Shown: positions 25,449-34,617 of the stretch, one piece after another | Layout of the letters: the number at the start of each line of letters is the position of its first letter | Numbering within the stretch: position 1 is the first letter of the stretch | NCBI GenBank assembly: GCA_946536145.1 | Contig: CAMNEA010000002.1 | Coordinates: 47,650 to 111,649 of the forward strand | Direction: 5' to 3' | From: an uncultured Butyrivibrio sp. | GTDB taxonomy: Bacteria > Bacillota > Clostridia > Lachnospirales > Lachnospiraceae | Length of the DNA stretch: 64,000 bases | Translations under genes and position numbers: made by a program | The notes under the pieces: generated by a model | Seen by the model: the letters and a program-made list of their open reading frames with translations, nothing else | What the model was told of the DNA's origin: nothing | Database searches by the model: none

Positions 25449-26377
25449 TTTTTAAAATATTCCTTATTAAGCGAAAAAGAAATTCTCAGTTTCCGGGGAA
25501 GATGTTTATAGTTTCTTCCAAGCTTGTAACCTATGAGTCTGAAGGCGCACATGATGCAATAATCCGGGATCATGTAGCTCTTACCTATATGTCTGAAGTG
25601 GTCTATGGTCTGACGGACCATCTTTTTGCCCTCGTTCTCCGAGCTTACTGCCGCAAAAATTTCAGGGTGATCCGTCTGTGAAACTCCTATGTCAAAATTC
25701 CTGTGGAACTGCTGAAGATATGTATAATTGTGGGAATGGATCACTCCTGCTTCAGGCACATAGCAGATCGCGTATCCCTTCTGGCAGGCACTTCCCGCAT
25801 AAACCATATCCTCATTAAAAATAGTCTTCCTGGTAAAGCCGCCTATCTCATCAAATATCTTCCTGTTATACATCGCGCATACATTGGAGCAGAAATAGGT
25901 CTTGATCCCCAAGCGCGCAATGTCTGCCTGCGTCTTCTTCATCGGCTCGCTCGGATAGTTGAACTTTCTCGAATATCTCTCTGCCAGAGAACAGTCGCTC
26001 CTTGGGTACTGCCTTGCGTACGAAGCTGCGACATCACTGTCCATCGCGCCCAAAAGGCTCTGGATCAGAACCTTGTCCCTGGGATGGGCATCCTGTGTCA
26101 TCATAAGGAAAAAGTCCGCCTCCGAGAGTCTGACCCCTTCATTTCTGGTATCACCGTGATCAAACTCTGACTTGGTAACGTGTCTTATGATAATATTGTC
26201 ATATTTAGCTACAGGATTCTCCCCCGACTTCTCAACAAGCCTGTCCCAGAAAACCTTGTCGGTGTTCATAATGATAATCTTTGATGGCCTCACCGACTGT
26301 TTCTGAAGATCATCCAGAAGGCGCAAAAAAGATATATCCGGTTTATATGTAGGTATTATTACATCTACTGTTCTCAT
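25439..26377 (-). CDS. Glycosyltransferase family 2 (rhamnosyltransferase-like)
   Basis: A 312-residue GT-A enzyme opening with V-D-V-I-I-P-T-Y-K-P-D, the nucleotide-sugar binding strand of GT2. A T-Q-D-A-H-P motif (about residue 94) takes the place of the DxD and is typical of the rhamnosyltransferase-like branch. No membrane helix is seen. It lies between an LCP gene and the alarmone synthetase, separated from LCP by a hairpin at 26404-26437. The sugar and acceptor are not known. Confidence 0.85.
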   Translation of the reverse strand: MRTVDVIIPTYKPDISFLRLLDDLQKQSVRPSKIIIMNTDKVFWDRLVEKSGENPVAKYDNIIIRHVTKSEFDHGDTRNEGVRLSEADFFLMMTQDAHPRDKVLIQSLLGAMDSDVAASYARQYPRSDCSLAERYSRKFNYPSEPMKKTQADIARLGIKTYFCSNVCAMYNRKIFDEIGGFTRKTIFNEDMVYAGSACQKGYAICYVPEAGVIHSHNYTYLQQFHRNFDIGVSQTDHPEIFAAVSSENEGKKMVRQTIDHFRHIGKSYMIPDYCIMCAFRLIGYKLGRNYKHLPRKLRISFSLNKEYFKKWN

Positions 26378-26403
26378 GTCTCATCCTAAATTGCGAAAAT
26401 AAA

Positions 26404-26437
26404 TCAGGCCGGACTTAATAAGCCCAGCCCTTAAAAA
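26404..26437 (-). terminator. Possible terminator after the LCP gene
   Basis: GGCTGGGCTT and AGTCCGGCC pair over about nine positions with two G-U pairs, followed by TGATTTATTTT. It lies just after the LCP stop and before the next GT2 gene. Confidence 0.5.
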
Positions 26438-27769
26438 TCAGTTCCCGAGATACTTGCCGACGTCGGTCTTTATCTTCTCACTATACTTCTGAACATCGCT
26501 CGAAACCTCATAATCGGAATCATCAAACAGGAACTTGTGAAGCCACTTGACATTGCTCTGAAGGTCAACAGGAAGCACACAGCTTCCGGACTTGCCCATA
26601 GTGCCCGTTGTACGCATCTCCTCATAAGGGAATCCGTTGTTATCAACTATGCGGTAGTTCGCTATATTCTTAAGAAGATCCAAAATCTCGTTGAGATCAA
26701 GCGAGGTATAGGTCTCGCCAAACACACTGTTGGCAACCGTCTCAAGCTTGCTAAAGCTCATACCCTGAGCCTTCTCAAGGCAGGCCATAAGCACTGTTCT
26801 CTGCCTCTCCGCACGCCTGAAATCGTCTCCTGCCGTGTATCTGATACGGCAGTAAGCCGTCGCCTGAAGTCCGTTAAGGGTCTGGACACCGGCACTTGTA
26901 ACCGGTGTATATTGCAGTTTAAGCTCCTGCGCCATTGTGGACTGATAGTTGTTAAGATGCGATATCTCAGACTCCGTCACATCGATCGTGACGCCGCCGA
27001 GCGAATCAACAACATCTGTAAGTCCTCTGAATCCGATAGTAATAAAATCCTGAATATCCATGTCAAGGTTCATGTTGAGCATCGAGATAGCCTGCTCGGG
27101 ACCTCCCTTGGCATAGGCGGTGTTGCACTTGTTGTATGTATCATTGCTAAGATTGAGATACGTATCACGGTAGACAGAACAAAGCTTGACATCTCCTGTC
27201 TTGTTGTTGATCGAAGCAATGATGATCGTATCCGATCTGGTGTTCTTGTAGAGCTGGCCGTCTCTTGCGTCGACACCAAACAGTGCGATATTGGTGTACT
27301 CAGTCATCTGCTCATTCTCTACAACGGTCTCATTGATGCTCTGTGTTATGGCCTCTTCGTTCAGATTGACCTTGCCCACCTTGGTGACATCAACCTTAAA
27401 GAACAGTGTGTAGGCCACAAAGACGAGAATACAGGCCACAAGCATCTCAACCACAAGAAGAACGATTGCCTTGGTGTTGCTCCCCGATCTGCCATCGCGC
27501 CTTCCGCGCCCTGATCCTGAAGAAGCTCTCCTGGAGCTGCCGGATCTTGATGAGCCCTGTGACCTTCCGGAAGAAGGCCTTCTTGCTTCCCTGTCATCGT
27601 ACCGGTCGTCGTATCTTGAGTCATATCTGTCGTCGTATCTGTCATCGCGTCTTGTATCGCGCCGCTGCCTGTATCTGTCATCCTGCTCATCATATCTGTC
27701 GCCGCGTCTTGTGGAGGATCTTTTGTCACTCCGCCCGCGGTCGTAGTACTCATCATCTCTGCTTGACAT
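26438..27769 (-). CDS. LytR-CpsA-Psr (LCP) family wall-glycan ligase with a charged N-terminal tail
   Basis: LCP enzymes move lipid-linked glycans onto peptidoglycan. The start at 27769 has GAGGAG upstream; the frame opens at a GTG at 27784. Residues 1-98 are a cytoplasmic tail made of Arg, Asp, Tyr and Ser with repeats such as R-Y-D-D-R-Y-D. A membrane helix follows (about 101-123), then the LCP domain with N-I-A-L-F-G-V-D-A-R-D, R-S-D-T-I-I-I-A, Y-R-D-T-Y-L and F-R-R-A-E-R-Q-R. LCP proteins usually have short tails, so the extension is unusual and recalls the GH25 protein at 60273. It closes the polysaccharide string and probably attaches its product to the wall. Confidence 0.92.
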   Translation of the reverse strand: MSSRDDEYYDRGRSDKRSSTRRGDRYDEQDDRYRQRRDTRRDDRYDDRYDSRYDDRYDDREARRPSSGRSQGSSRSGSSRRASSGSGRGRRDGRSGSNTKAIVLLVVEMLVACILVFVAYTLFFKVDVTKVGKVNLNEEAITQSINETVVENEQMTEYTNIALFGVDARDGQLYKNTRSDTIIIASINNKTGDVKLCSVYRDTYLNLSNDTYNKCNTAYAKGGPEQAISMLNMNLDMDIQDFITIGFRGLTDVVDSLGGVTIDVTESEISHLNNYQSTMAQELKLQYTPVTSAGVQTLNGLQATAYCRIRYTAGDDFRRAERQRTVLMACLEKAQGMSFSKLETVANSVFGETYTSLDLNEILDLLKNIANYRIVDNNGFPYEEMRTTGTMGKSGSCVLPVDLQSNVKWLHKFLFDDSDYEVSSDVQKYSEKIKTDVGKYLGN

Positions 27770-27845
27770 TATATTTCTCCTCACCCAACAAAATACACAT
27801 TGTCATAAAGACATCAATATATTTTGCCACAAAAGGAGGCAATAT

Positions 27846-29252
27846 TCAATACGCGTTTTTATTTATAAAGCCGTGCCTGACAGTTCCGAGCATTATCTTA
27901 AAATCGAACATCATTGACCAGTTTTCAATATAGTAGATATCGTAATCTATTCTCTTTCTGATGGATGTATCGCCGCGGTAGCCGTTGATCTGAGCCCACC
28001 CCGTAAGTCCCGGCCTTACCTGATGCTTGACCATGTACCTTGGGATCTGCTCTTTGAACTTCTCCACGAACTGCGGCCTCTCTGGTCTTGGCCCCACAAG
28101 GCTCATCTGGCCTATGAAAATGTTGAAAAACTGCGGCATCTCATCGATACTGGTCTTTCGAAGCAGTCCTCCGACTTTGGTCACCCTCGGATCTCCCTTG
28201 GTGGTCCAGCCCTTCTTTTCCTCGGCCTCCGTCTGAACATACATGGTTCTGAACTTGAACATATTGAAAGGAACTCCGTTAAGTCCGATCCTCTCCTGCT
28301 TGTAGATGACAGGTCCCGGACTTGTAAGTTTTACTGCAATGGCAGCGGCTGCCATGATCGGTGAAAAGATGATGATCGCCACCAGCGAACCTATTATATC
28401 CACCAGCCTCTTGGCATATCTGTTAAAAGAATTGGTGAGCGGAACATATCTTATATTGATAACAGGGATGCCCTGCACATCTTCCGTATACGGATTGCTT
28501 GGAAAAAGAGATGAATAATCCGGAATGAACTTGGTATGCACACCGCTCTTTTCGCACTCAGCGACCAGAACTTCCAGTCTGTCATAGTCATCAAGCGGAA
28601 GAGTTATGGTGATCTCGTCATAGCTGTTATTCGCAAGATATTCATTGAGCTGGTCGATCTTGCCAACTACCTTGATCCCGTGGTAGCTTGTCCCGATAGG
28701 CACAAAGTCATCGAGAACGCCTGCGATTATGTAGCCCCACTGCGGATTCTCCAATATTCTCAGGATATAAGCCTCTGCTGCCCTTGAATAGCCGACCAGA
28801 AGGATGTGCTTGATATTGTAGCCCTTCTTTCTGATAAAGCGGAGGAAGCGCCGAAGCATCCAGTGTGCCACAGTAGTAAGAAAGACATTGAGTCCGAAAA
28901 AAATTGCGATCATGGAACGTGAAAAGTCCGGCTGATTGATGATATACAGTACTACCAGAAAGCCGATGACGCCCATGATATTGGCCTGTACAATATCCAC
29001 GAACTCATCCCACATACGCAGGGCCCGCCTTGAAGTGTAGAGCTGGACCATATAATAAAGGAAGATATATGCGGGAACAAGAAAATAGAGTGCAGAAAAA
29101 TAAACCGGCATCGAAAGTCGGCCGCCGGCTCCATTGTCAGCAAATGCAGATTCAAATTTTATATAATAGGACAGCGCATAGGAACCGGCCACCAAAAGGC
29201 CGTCCACCATTACGTGCGCCCTATTAAGATGTACCTGATTATCCTTAATCAC
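27846..29252 (-). CDS. Polyprenyl-phosphate sugar phosphotransferase (PGT, WbaP/CpsE-like)
   Basis: Starts the lipid-linked glycan by moving a sugar-1-phosphate to undecaprenyl phosphate. The 468-residue protein has four or five N-terminal helices, a CoA-binding-like middle domain (about 140-250), another helix near 280 and the C-terminal catalytic domain: Y-K-Q-E-R-I-G, F-K-F-R-T-M, R-K-T-S-I-D-E-M-P-Q-F-F-N, L-V-G-P-R-P-E and R-P-G-L-T-G-W-A-Q. The start is GTG with only a modest GAGAA site; no better start is in frame. The first sugar (glucose, galactose or other) cannot be told. Confidence 0.92.
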   Translation of the reverse strand: MIKDNQVHLNRAHVMVDGLLVAGSYALSYYIKFESAFADNGAGGRLSMPVYFSALYFLVPAYIFLYYMVQLYTSRRALRMWDEFVDIVQANIMGVIGFLVVLYIINQPDFSRSMIAIFFGLNVFLTTVAHWMLRRFLRFIRKKGYNIKHILLVGYSRAAEAYILRILENPQWGYIIAGVLDDFVPIGTSYHGIKVVGKIDQLNEYLANNSYDEITITLPLDDYDRLEVLVAECEKSGVHTKFIPDYSSLFPSNPYTEDVQGIPVINIRYVPLTNSFNRYAKRLVDIIGSLVAIIIFSPIMAAAAIAVKLTSPGPVIYKQERIGLNGVPFNMFKFRTMYVQTEAEEKKGWTTKGDPRVTKVGGLLRKTSIDEMPQFFNIFIGQMSLVGPRPERPQFVEKFKEQIPRYMVKHQVRPGLTGWAQINGYRGDTSIRKRIDYDIYYIENWSMMFDFKIMLGTVRHGFINKNAY

Positions 29253-29311
29253 GATGCATTTCTCTTATCTTTCCCCAAGAAACTTCTTTATTTATTTTAT
29301 ACTATATCATA

Positions 29312-30277
29312 TCAAATTAAAAGCGCCCTGCGCGCCAGATTGACCCACAGCTCAATCTGAAGTCTCACAGCGTTCGTAAGCTGCAGGGAGCCAAACTTAA
29401 CCCTGTGGCCCGGGAACCTTGCGATCTTGCCAAGTCCCGCGCAAAGCCCTCTGATATGAGCTCTTCCAAGACCGTGCCTTGTATAGAACACATGCTTTAT
29501 AAGTATTCCCAGGAGTATGAGCGGAAGATTAATAATGATCTGCAGGGCAGGCATATTCTTATATATCAGAAAGATGTTATTGCCGGCAGTCAGGACAACC
29601 TTGAACTCGTTGTAGCGCGATCCGCTTGAGGCGCTGCCCGCGTGATAAACTATCGCCGACGGCTCCATCACATTGGCATAGCCAAAAAGCCTTGCCCTGT
29701 AGCCGATATCCACATCTTCAAGGTAGCAGAAGTGCTCCTTATCAAAATATCCGACTATGTCAAAGTACTCTCTTCTGTATATCGCCGCTCCCGCGCAGGC
29801 ACTTGTCACGGACGCTCTTTTGCTAAACCTTGTGCTGTCACAGTCCTTCCCCGGCGTAAAAGCCCAACCAAAAGCGCAGTACAGATCTCCGCAGTCATCG
29901 ATATTATGCGGCTCTTTCATTGACAGCATCTTGGCCTGGGCTGAAAAGAGCTTCTTTTTGCGCTCCATTATCCAAACCAGCTGCTCCAGAGCCCTCTCAT
30001 CACAGCAGGTGTCGTTGTTGAGAAGAAAGACGTAGCGGCTTTTGCAGGCTTTGATGCCGACATTGACAGCATTGGCAAAGCCGGTGTTCTCGCCAAGCGC
30101 GATCACTTTTATCAGGGGCCAGTTCTTCTCAAGATAGGCTATGCTGCCATCATCAGAGCCATTGTCAACCACACAGACATCAAAGTCACGAAAGGTCTGT
30201 CTATAGAGGCTGCGTATGCAGTCCTCAAGATACTTCATACCATTAAAATTAGGAATTACAACCGTAACTGTACTCAT
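29312..30277 (-). CDS. Glycosyltransferase family 2
   Basis: A 321-residue GT2 enzyme: V-T-V-V-I-P-N-F-N-G at the start, V-V-D-N-G-S-D-D-G-S, L-L-N-N-D-T (DxD region) and a later L-E-D-V-D-I-G-Y-R-A acid-base region. A hydrophobic stretch near 245-265 may touch the membrane. It is like the rhamnosyl- and galactofuranosyl-type GT2 enzymes that recognise lipid-linked acceptors. It follows the next GT2 gene after 32 bases and precedes the PGT gene. Confidence 0.87.
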   Translation of the reverse strand: MSTVTVVIPNFNGMKYLEDCIRSLYRQTFRDFDVCVVDNGSDDGSIAYLEKNWPLIKVIALGENTGFANAVNVGIKACKSRYVFLLNNDTCCDERALEQLVWIMERKKKLFSAQAKMLSMKEPHNIDDCGDLYCAFGWAFTPGKDCDSTRFSKRASVTSACAGAAIYRREYFDIVGYFDKEHFCYLEDVDIGYRARLFGYANVMEPSAIVYHAGSASSGSRYNEFKVVLTAGNNIFLIYKNMPALQIIINLPLILLGILIKHVFYTRHGLGRAHIRGLCAGLGKIARFPGHRVKFGSLQLTNAVRLQIELWVNLARRALLI

Positions 30278-30309
30278 TTTTCACTTTCCGCTTACACTTA
30301 TCACAGTCC

Positions 30310-31695
30310 TTAAAGCTGCCGCACGATGTGCGGATCCCAGAGGATGCGGTAGCCGCGTTTTCGGATCTCCTCACATAGTCTGATGCTCAAAGCTGTAATC
30401 TCTTCCTTTGGAAGGTCATCAAACGCTGCATTGTTCATGCCTGGCTGATAAGCTCTTCCCGTGATCTCTTCATATAAAGGCACAAGCTCTTCTCTCACAC
30501 TCAGGCACCGTATATCAACTGCATACGCATCCTGCTGGACGTGGGCCCTGTGCTGGTAGCCTCCGCTGTAGCCCTCCGGCAGGTTCTCAAATATGAGGCT
30601 TCTGTCCTTTCTGTACATTCCGCCGCAGATGCGTTTATTCCTGCCAAGGATCTTGCCTCCCACGCAGCCTAGATCAGGCCTTGTCAAAAAGACATCGCCG
30701 TCATATTCAGCGCGGTAAAAGCCAACATGTTCAAGGTTTTCGGCCCTCGCCGCAATCCCGTATTTGTCTAAAAGAGCCTGCAGAGCCCTCCTTCCGGCCT
30801 CATAGGCATAGGACTTGCTCGCGGGGTTGGCCGCAGTTGATGCCTGGTGGCATCTCCAGTGATACAGGACCTTGCCTATGTGAACGATCTGATTTTCAGC
30901 CTGGGGCATCTCAAGAGCAGCCTCCGCACAGGCTCTGAGGAACAGGTCGTAGTCCTGTGCCCCGTCGTAATCCTTCCTAAGCCTTAGTCTCTTTATGATA
31001 TCTGACCTCAGCATTGTGAAGTGACAGATGTAATTATTGGACAAAAGGTAGTCCATATTGAAAGAGGGCTTTTCATGGTGCTCGTAGTACCTGCCCTTCG
31101 AATCGTCAAATTTGTCTTCATCGGAGTAGATTAGCCTCACCGGACAGCCTGTATATCTGGCCAGTTTGTTGGTCTTCATGCTCTTCCTGATAACCCTGCT
31201 CATCTCGTAGAGAGCATCAGGTGTCAATATATCATCGTGATCGAGAAGTCCTATATAGTCTCCGCATGCCATCTCAAGTCCCTTATTGGTGTTGACGGAT
31301 ATTCCGTCGTTTCTGTCAAGGTGGCAGTACCTGATGCGCGGATCATTTTTGGTGTACTCGATTGCCGCTTCAAGCGGCTCTTTGGAGGCGTCCGCAAGAA
31401 CCAGTTCCCAGTTGCCATAGGTCTGCGCTATAACCGACTCTATCATCTGCCTGAGATAGTTTTCCGGAGTCTCAAAAAGAGGCACCACAATGCTGAACCG
31501 CACTATGTTGCCCGCCTCTGCCAGGAGTCTGTACTCCTGTTTTTGTTCTGCTATTACCGCATCAGAGAGGGGAACAAATTTGTAGTTCTCCCTTTTGATG
31601 TCAGATATCCTCTCAAGGGCAGCAAAAAATGCGGCTCTCGTATCATTGCGCTTTGCATATGCAATTGTCTTTGAGACCGCATTTTTTATACCCAT
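30310..31695 (-). CDS. Glycosyltransferase family 2 with C-terminal extension
   Basis: A 461-residue protein. After about 60 residues the GT2 domain begins F-S-I-V-V-P-L-F-E-T-P-E-N-Y-L-R-Q-M, with G-L-L-D-H-D-D-I as the DxD region and Y-S-D-E-D-K-F-D further on. It closely parallels the first GT2 domain of the 40350 protein (same V-P-L-x-x-T-P, G-L-x-D-H-D-D-I and Y-x-W-R-x-H segments), so the two genes share ancestry. The C-terminal half lacks a second full GT2 domain. It follows the phosphohexomutase gene by 21 bases. Confidence 0.86.
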   Translation of the reverse strand: MGIKNAVSKTIAYAKRNDTRAAFFAALERISDIKRENYKFVPLSDAVIAEQKQEYRLLAEAGNIVRFSIVVPLFETPENYLRQMIESVIAQTYGNWELVLADASKEPLEAAIEYTKNDPRIRYCHLDRNDGISVNTNKGLEMACGDYIGLLDHDDILTPDALYEMSRVIRKSMKTNKLARYTGCPVRLIYSDEDKFDDSKGRYYEHHEKPSFNMDYLLSNNYICHFTMLRSDIIKRLRLRKDYDGAQDYDLFLRACAEAALEMPQAENQIVHIGKVLYHWRCHQASTAANPASKSYAYEAGRRALQALLDKYGIAARAENLEHVGFYRAEYDGDVFLTRPDLGCVGGKILGRNKRICGGMYRKDRSLIFENLPEGYSGGYQHRAHVQQDAYAVDIRCLSVREELVPLYEEITGRAYQPGMNNAAFDDLPKEEITALSIRLCEEIRKRGYRILWDPHIVRQL

Positions 31696-31716
31696 CTCTG
31701 TTACGATTTCCTTTAT

Positions 31717-33456
31717 TTATTCAATGACTTTCTTAACTGCCTCTGTCAGTTCATCCTGAAGCCTTGCTGCATCGTCGAGATCCTTGCCCTTAACGCCCAT
31801 GTAGAACTTAATCTTGGGCTCTGTTCCCGAAGGTCTTGCGCAGCACCAGGCGTCGTTATCAAGGGCAAAATACAGAACGTTGGATGTAGGAAGCCCTGTG
31901 TCGCCCTCCTTGCCTGTTGCCATATCAATGGTCTTGTGGGTCTTGTAATCCCTGAACTGTTCTACCTTCCACTGACCAAACTCCTTGGGAGGATCGTTGC
32001 GAAGCTTATCCATAAGAGCGGCGATCTGCTCAGCGCCCTCTTTGCCCTTCATGGTTATGGAGTATTGGCCTTCCTTGTAATAGCCGTACTTCTCATAGAT
32101 ATCGATCATTGCATCCCATACGCTCTTGCCCTGCTTCTTGTAGAAGGCAGCGAGCTCGCACAGCATCATAACCGCAACAACGGCATCCTTGTCCCTCGCG
32201 TGTGTTCCCGCAAGACATCCGTAGGACTCCTCAAGACCAAATACATAGTTATTGGACTGGCCGTTCTGCTCAAAGAGCTTGATCTGCTCGCCGATGTACT
32301 TAAAGCCTGTAAGAACCTCAATGTACTTAAGGCCATAGTTCTCTGCAACCGCCTTTGCCATGTTGGTGGTTACGATGGTGGTTACAAATGCAGGATTCTC
32401 AGGCATTGTGCCCGTTGCCTGTCTCTCTCTTAAAATGTAATCTCCGATGAGCATTCCGGACATATTGCCGGTAAATGCAACGTACTCTCCAGTCTTAAGG
32501 TCTTTTGCATAGATTCCGAGTCTGTCGGCATCGGGATCTGTAGCAAGTACGATGTCCGCATCCTTCTCTTTAGCGAGCTTAAGAGCAAGCTCAAAGGCCT
32601 TGGGATCCTCGGGATTGGGGTAATCAAGTGTTGTGAAATCGGGATCCGGAAGCTCCTGCTCAGGAACTACAAATACGTTCTTGAAGCCCAGCTCCCTCAG
32701 CACTCTCCTTACAGGTAGATTGCCGGTGCCATGGAAAGGTGTGTATACGATGGTGAACTTGTCTGCCATCTCATCAATTACGTCCTGATGGATGATCTGC
32801 TTCTTGAGCTCCACCATGTACTTGTCATCGATCTCTTCACCAAAGGATACATAGAGCCCCTGCGCAACAGCATCGTCCTTGGACATCGTCTTGACATCAT
32901 GGTAATCGGTGATCGCAACAACCTCATCGATGATGCCAGTGTCATGAGGCGGTGTAACCTGGGCACCGTCCTCCCAGTAAACCTTGTATCCGTTATATTC
33001 AGGAGGATTGTGAGAAGCTGTTACCATTACGCCCGCAATGCATCCAAACTCCCTGAGTGCGAATGAAAGCTCGGGAGTGGGACGAAGAATGTCACTTACA
33101 TAGGCCTTGATACCGTTAGCTGCAAGGCAAAGAGCTGTCTCGTCAGCGAACTCGGGTGAAAATCTTCTGCAGTCATAAGAAATAGCCACACCCCTTGTGG
33201 CAGCATCAGCCCCGCCGTGTTTCTTGATATAGTTGGCAAGACCCTGTGTAGCCTTTCTTACAGTGTATTTGTTCATTCTGTTGGTACCCGCACCGATCAC
33301 ACCGCGCAGACCGCCTGTTCCAAACTCAAGCTCTCTGTAGAAACGATCCTCAACCTCAGCCTCATCATTTCTGATCTTTAATAGCTCCTCTTTGGTCTCC
33401 TCATCAAAATAGGAATCATTAAGCCAGTATTCCAACTGCTTTGTTGCTTCGCTCAT
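31717..33456 (-). CDS. Phosphohexomutase (alpha-phosphoglucomutase type)
   Basis: Interconverts hexose 6- and 1-phosphates, giving glucose-1-phosphate for dTDP- or UDP-sugar synthesis. The 579-residue length fits the PgcA/PGM2-like group of Firmicutes. The phosphoserine loop is T-A-S-H-N-P-P-E-Y-N-G-Y-K (near residue 147), the metal loop D-P-D-A-D-R-L-G, the sugar-specificity loop near G-L-E-E-S-Y-G and the phosphate-binding R-P-S-G-T-E-P-K-I-K near the end. AGGAGG is upstream of the ATG. Its place in the glycan string matches a precursor role for the RfbA pathway. Confidence 0.94.
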   Translation of the reverse strand: MSEATKQLEYWLNDSYFDEETKEELLKIRNDEAEVEDRFYRELEFGTGGLRGVIGAGTNRMNKYTVRKATQGLANYIKKHGGADAATRGVAISYDCRRFSPEFADETALCLAANGIKAYVSDILRPTPELSFALREFGCIAGVMVTASHNPPEYNGYKVYWEDGAQVTPPHDTGIIDEVVAITDYHDVKTMSKDDAVAQGLYVSFGEEIDDKYMVELKKQIIHQDVIDEMADKFTIVYTPFHGTGNLPVRRVLRELGFKNVFVVPEQELPDPDFTTLDYPNPEDPKAFELALKLAKEKDADIVLATDPDADRLGIYAKDLKTGEYVAFTGNMSGMLIGDYILRERQATGTMPENPAFVTTIVTTNMAKAVAENYGLKYIEVLTGFKYIGEQIKLFEQNGQSNNYVFGLEESYGCLAGTHARDKDAVVAVMMLCELAAFYKKQGKSVWDAMIDIYEKYGYYKEGQYSITMKGKEGAEQIAALMDKLRNDPPKEFGQWKVEQFRDYKTHKTIDMATGKEGDTGLPTSNVLYFALDNDAWCCARPSGTEPKIKFYMGVKGKDLDDAARLQDELTEAVKKVIE

Positions 33457-33514
33457 TCTCTTTCCTCCTTTTTATGCACCTATAGCTGTAAAAAATTATA
33501 TCACGGAAAAAGAA

Positions 33515-34606
33515 TTATCTCCACTCAAAACCATGACTTAAAACGTCCTCTTTAACTATCTTTGCATTTTCATCCCAGGACTCGTACCCGCTGTCGCCTC
33601 TGTGGTCCGAAAGAACCTCTTCCCCATATCGAAGGCGCAGGTCTTTTGCCAGATAATCGGTAAACTTGCAGCTCCCATAGTAGTTAAGGTGCGTCGAATC
33701 GTCCATATCTTCACCGGATTCCATTTCAAGGTCAAAGGATTCCATGTGGCTTACCGTATAGTCAAAGCTCACGTGGTCATACCCCTGCTGCCCAAGTTCT
33801 TCTACGTACCCGACAAGCCAGTTGTATCTCTTGTCCTCCTCCTGGATCTTTTCAAATGTCTGCTCCTCATTAACCCTGTAGGGAACGATCGTGATATAGA
33901 GCTTAATGCCGTGCTTTTTGGTATAGTCAACAATCTTTTTCAGATATTTTTGCGACTTCTCGGATGGCGGGAGCACATTTTCCGTATCAAGATAAAACTC
34001 ATTCGTCGGATCCTGGCCGAAGTGAGGCGTATACCCCTTGAAGGCGGCATGATCTGTAAAGAGCTTGCCTATGTCCTCCGACTCAAATGACACATACTCA
34101 TCGTGGTATCCAAAAAAAGATGGAAAATACCTGTTCCAGAGATCAGGATTGCCATCAAAACACGCAAACATCATCTGCAGTTTGTTAAGAGAGAACCTCA
34201 TTCCATAGAGCGCCTCGGAGAGGAAGCTGTACTTAAACTTGTGATCCTCCATAAAAGCTGCCGGTGTAAAGAAGTCGAGAACCACAACCTTGGGCTTTTG
34301 CGTCTTGCAGGCCTCTATCAGATAGTGATAGGACACCCACAGAGACTGCTCAGCCGAGGCAAGATCATATCCAGTGATCCCGTAGTCCTCCCAGAGCTTG
34401 GCGGTATTAACGCCGTAGTAGATGTGGCTCGATCCAAGCATCAGCACATCGATCGTTCCCTCAGGCTGGTCATATATCCCCATTGACTGCATGACACCGT
34501 CTTTCGAGTGCGGCTTTAAAACCGCTCCGGCGATACTCAGCACCCCTGCCACTATGCAAAAGCTGACAATGCATGCAATTATCTTTTTTCGAAATTTTCT
34601 GTCCAT
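33515..34606 (-). CDS. Membrane-anchored SGNH-type protein, partner of the MBOAT acyltransferase
   Basis: A 363-residue protein with one N-terminal helix (about 9-28) and an outside domain with M-L-G-S-S-H-I-Y-Y-G near residue 57, the Ser-containing block I of SGNH/AlgJ/DltD-like enzymes. D-D-S-T-H-L-N near 315 fits the catalytic Asp-x-x-His block. It starts 11 bases after the MBOAT gene. By analogy with AlgI-AlgJ, DltB-DltD and OatA-like pairs, MBOAT would move an acyl group across the membrane and this protein would place it on a glycan. The substrate is unknown. Confidence 0.8.
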   Translation of the reverse strand: MDRKFRKKIIACIVSFCIVAGVLSIAGAVLKPHSKDGVMQSMGIYDQPEGTIDVLMLGSSHIYYGVNTAKLWEDYGITGYDLASAEQSLWVSYHYLIEACKTQKPKVVVLDFFTPAAFMEDHKFKYSFLSEALYGMRFSLNKLQMMFACFDGNPDLWNRYFPSFFGYHDEYVSFESEDIGKLFTDHAAFKGYTPHFGQDPTNEFYLDTENVLPPSEKSQKYLKKIVDYTKKHGIKLYITIVPYRVNEEQTFEKIQEEDKRYNWLVGYVEELGQQGYDHVSFDYTVSHMESFDLEMESGEDMDDSTHLNYYGSCKFTDYLAKDLRLRYGEEVLSDHRGDSGYESWDENAKIVKEDVLSHGFEWR

Positions 34607-34617
34607 TGTACTCCCCG

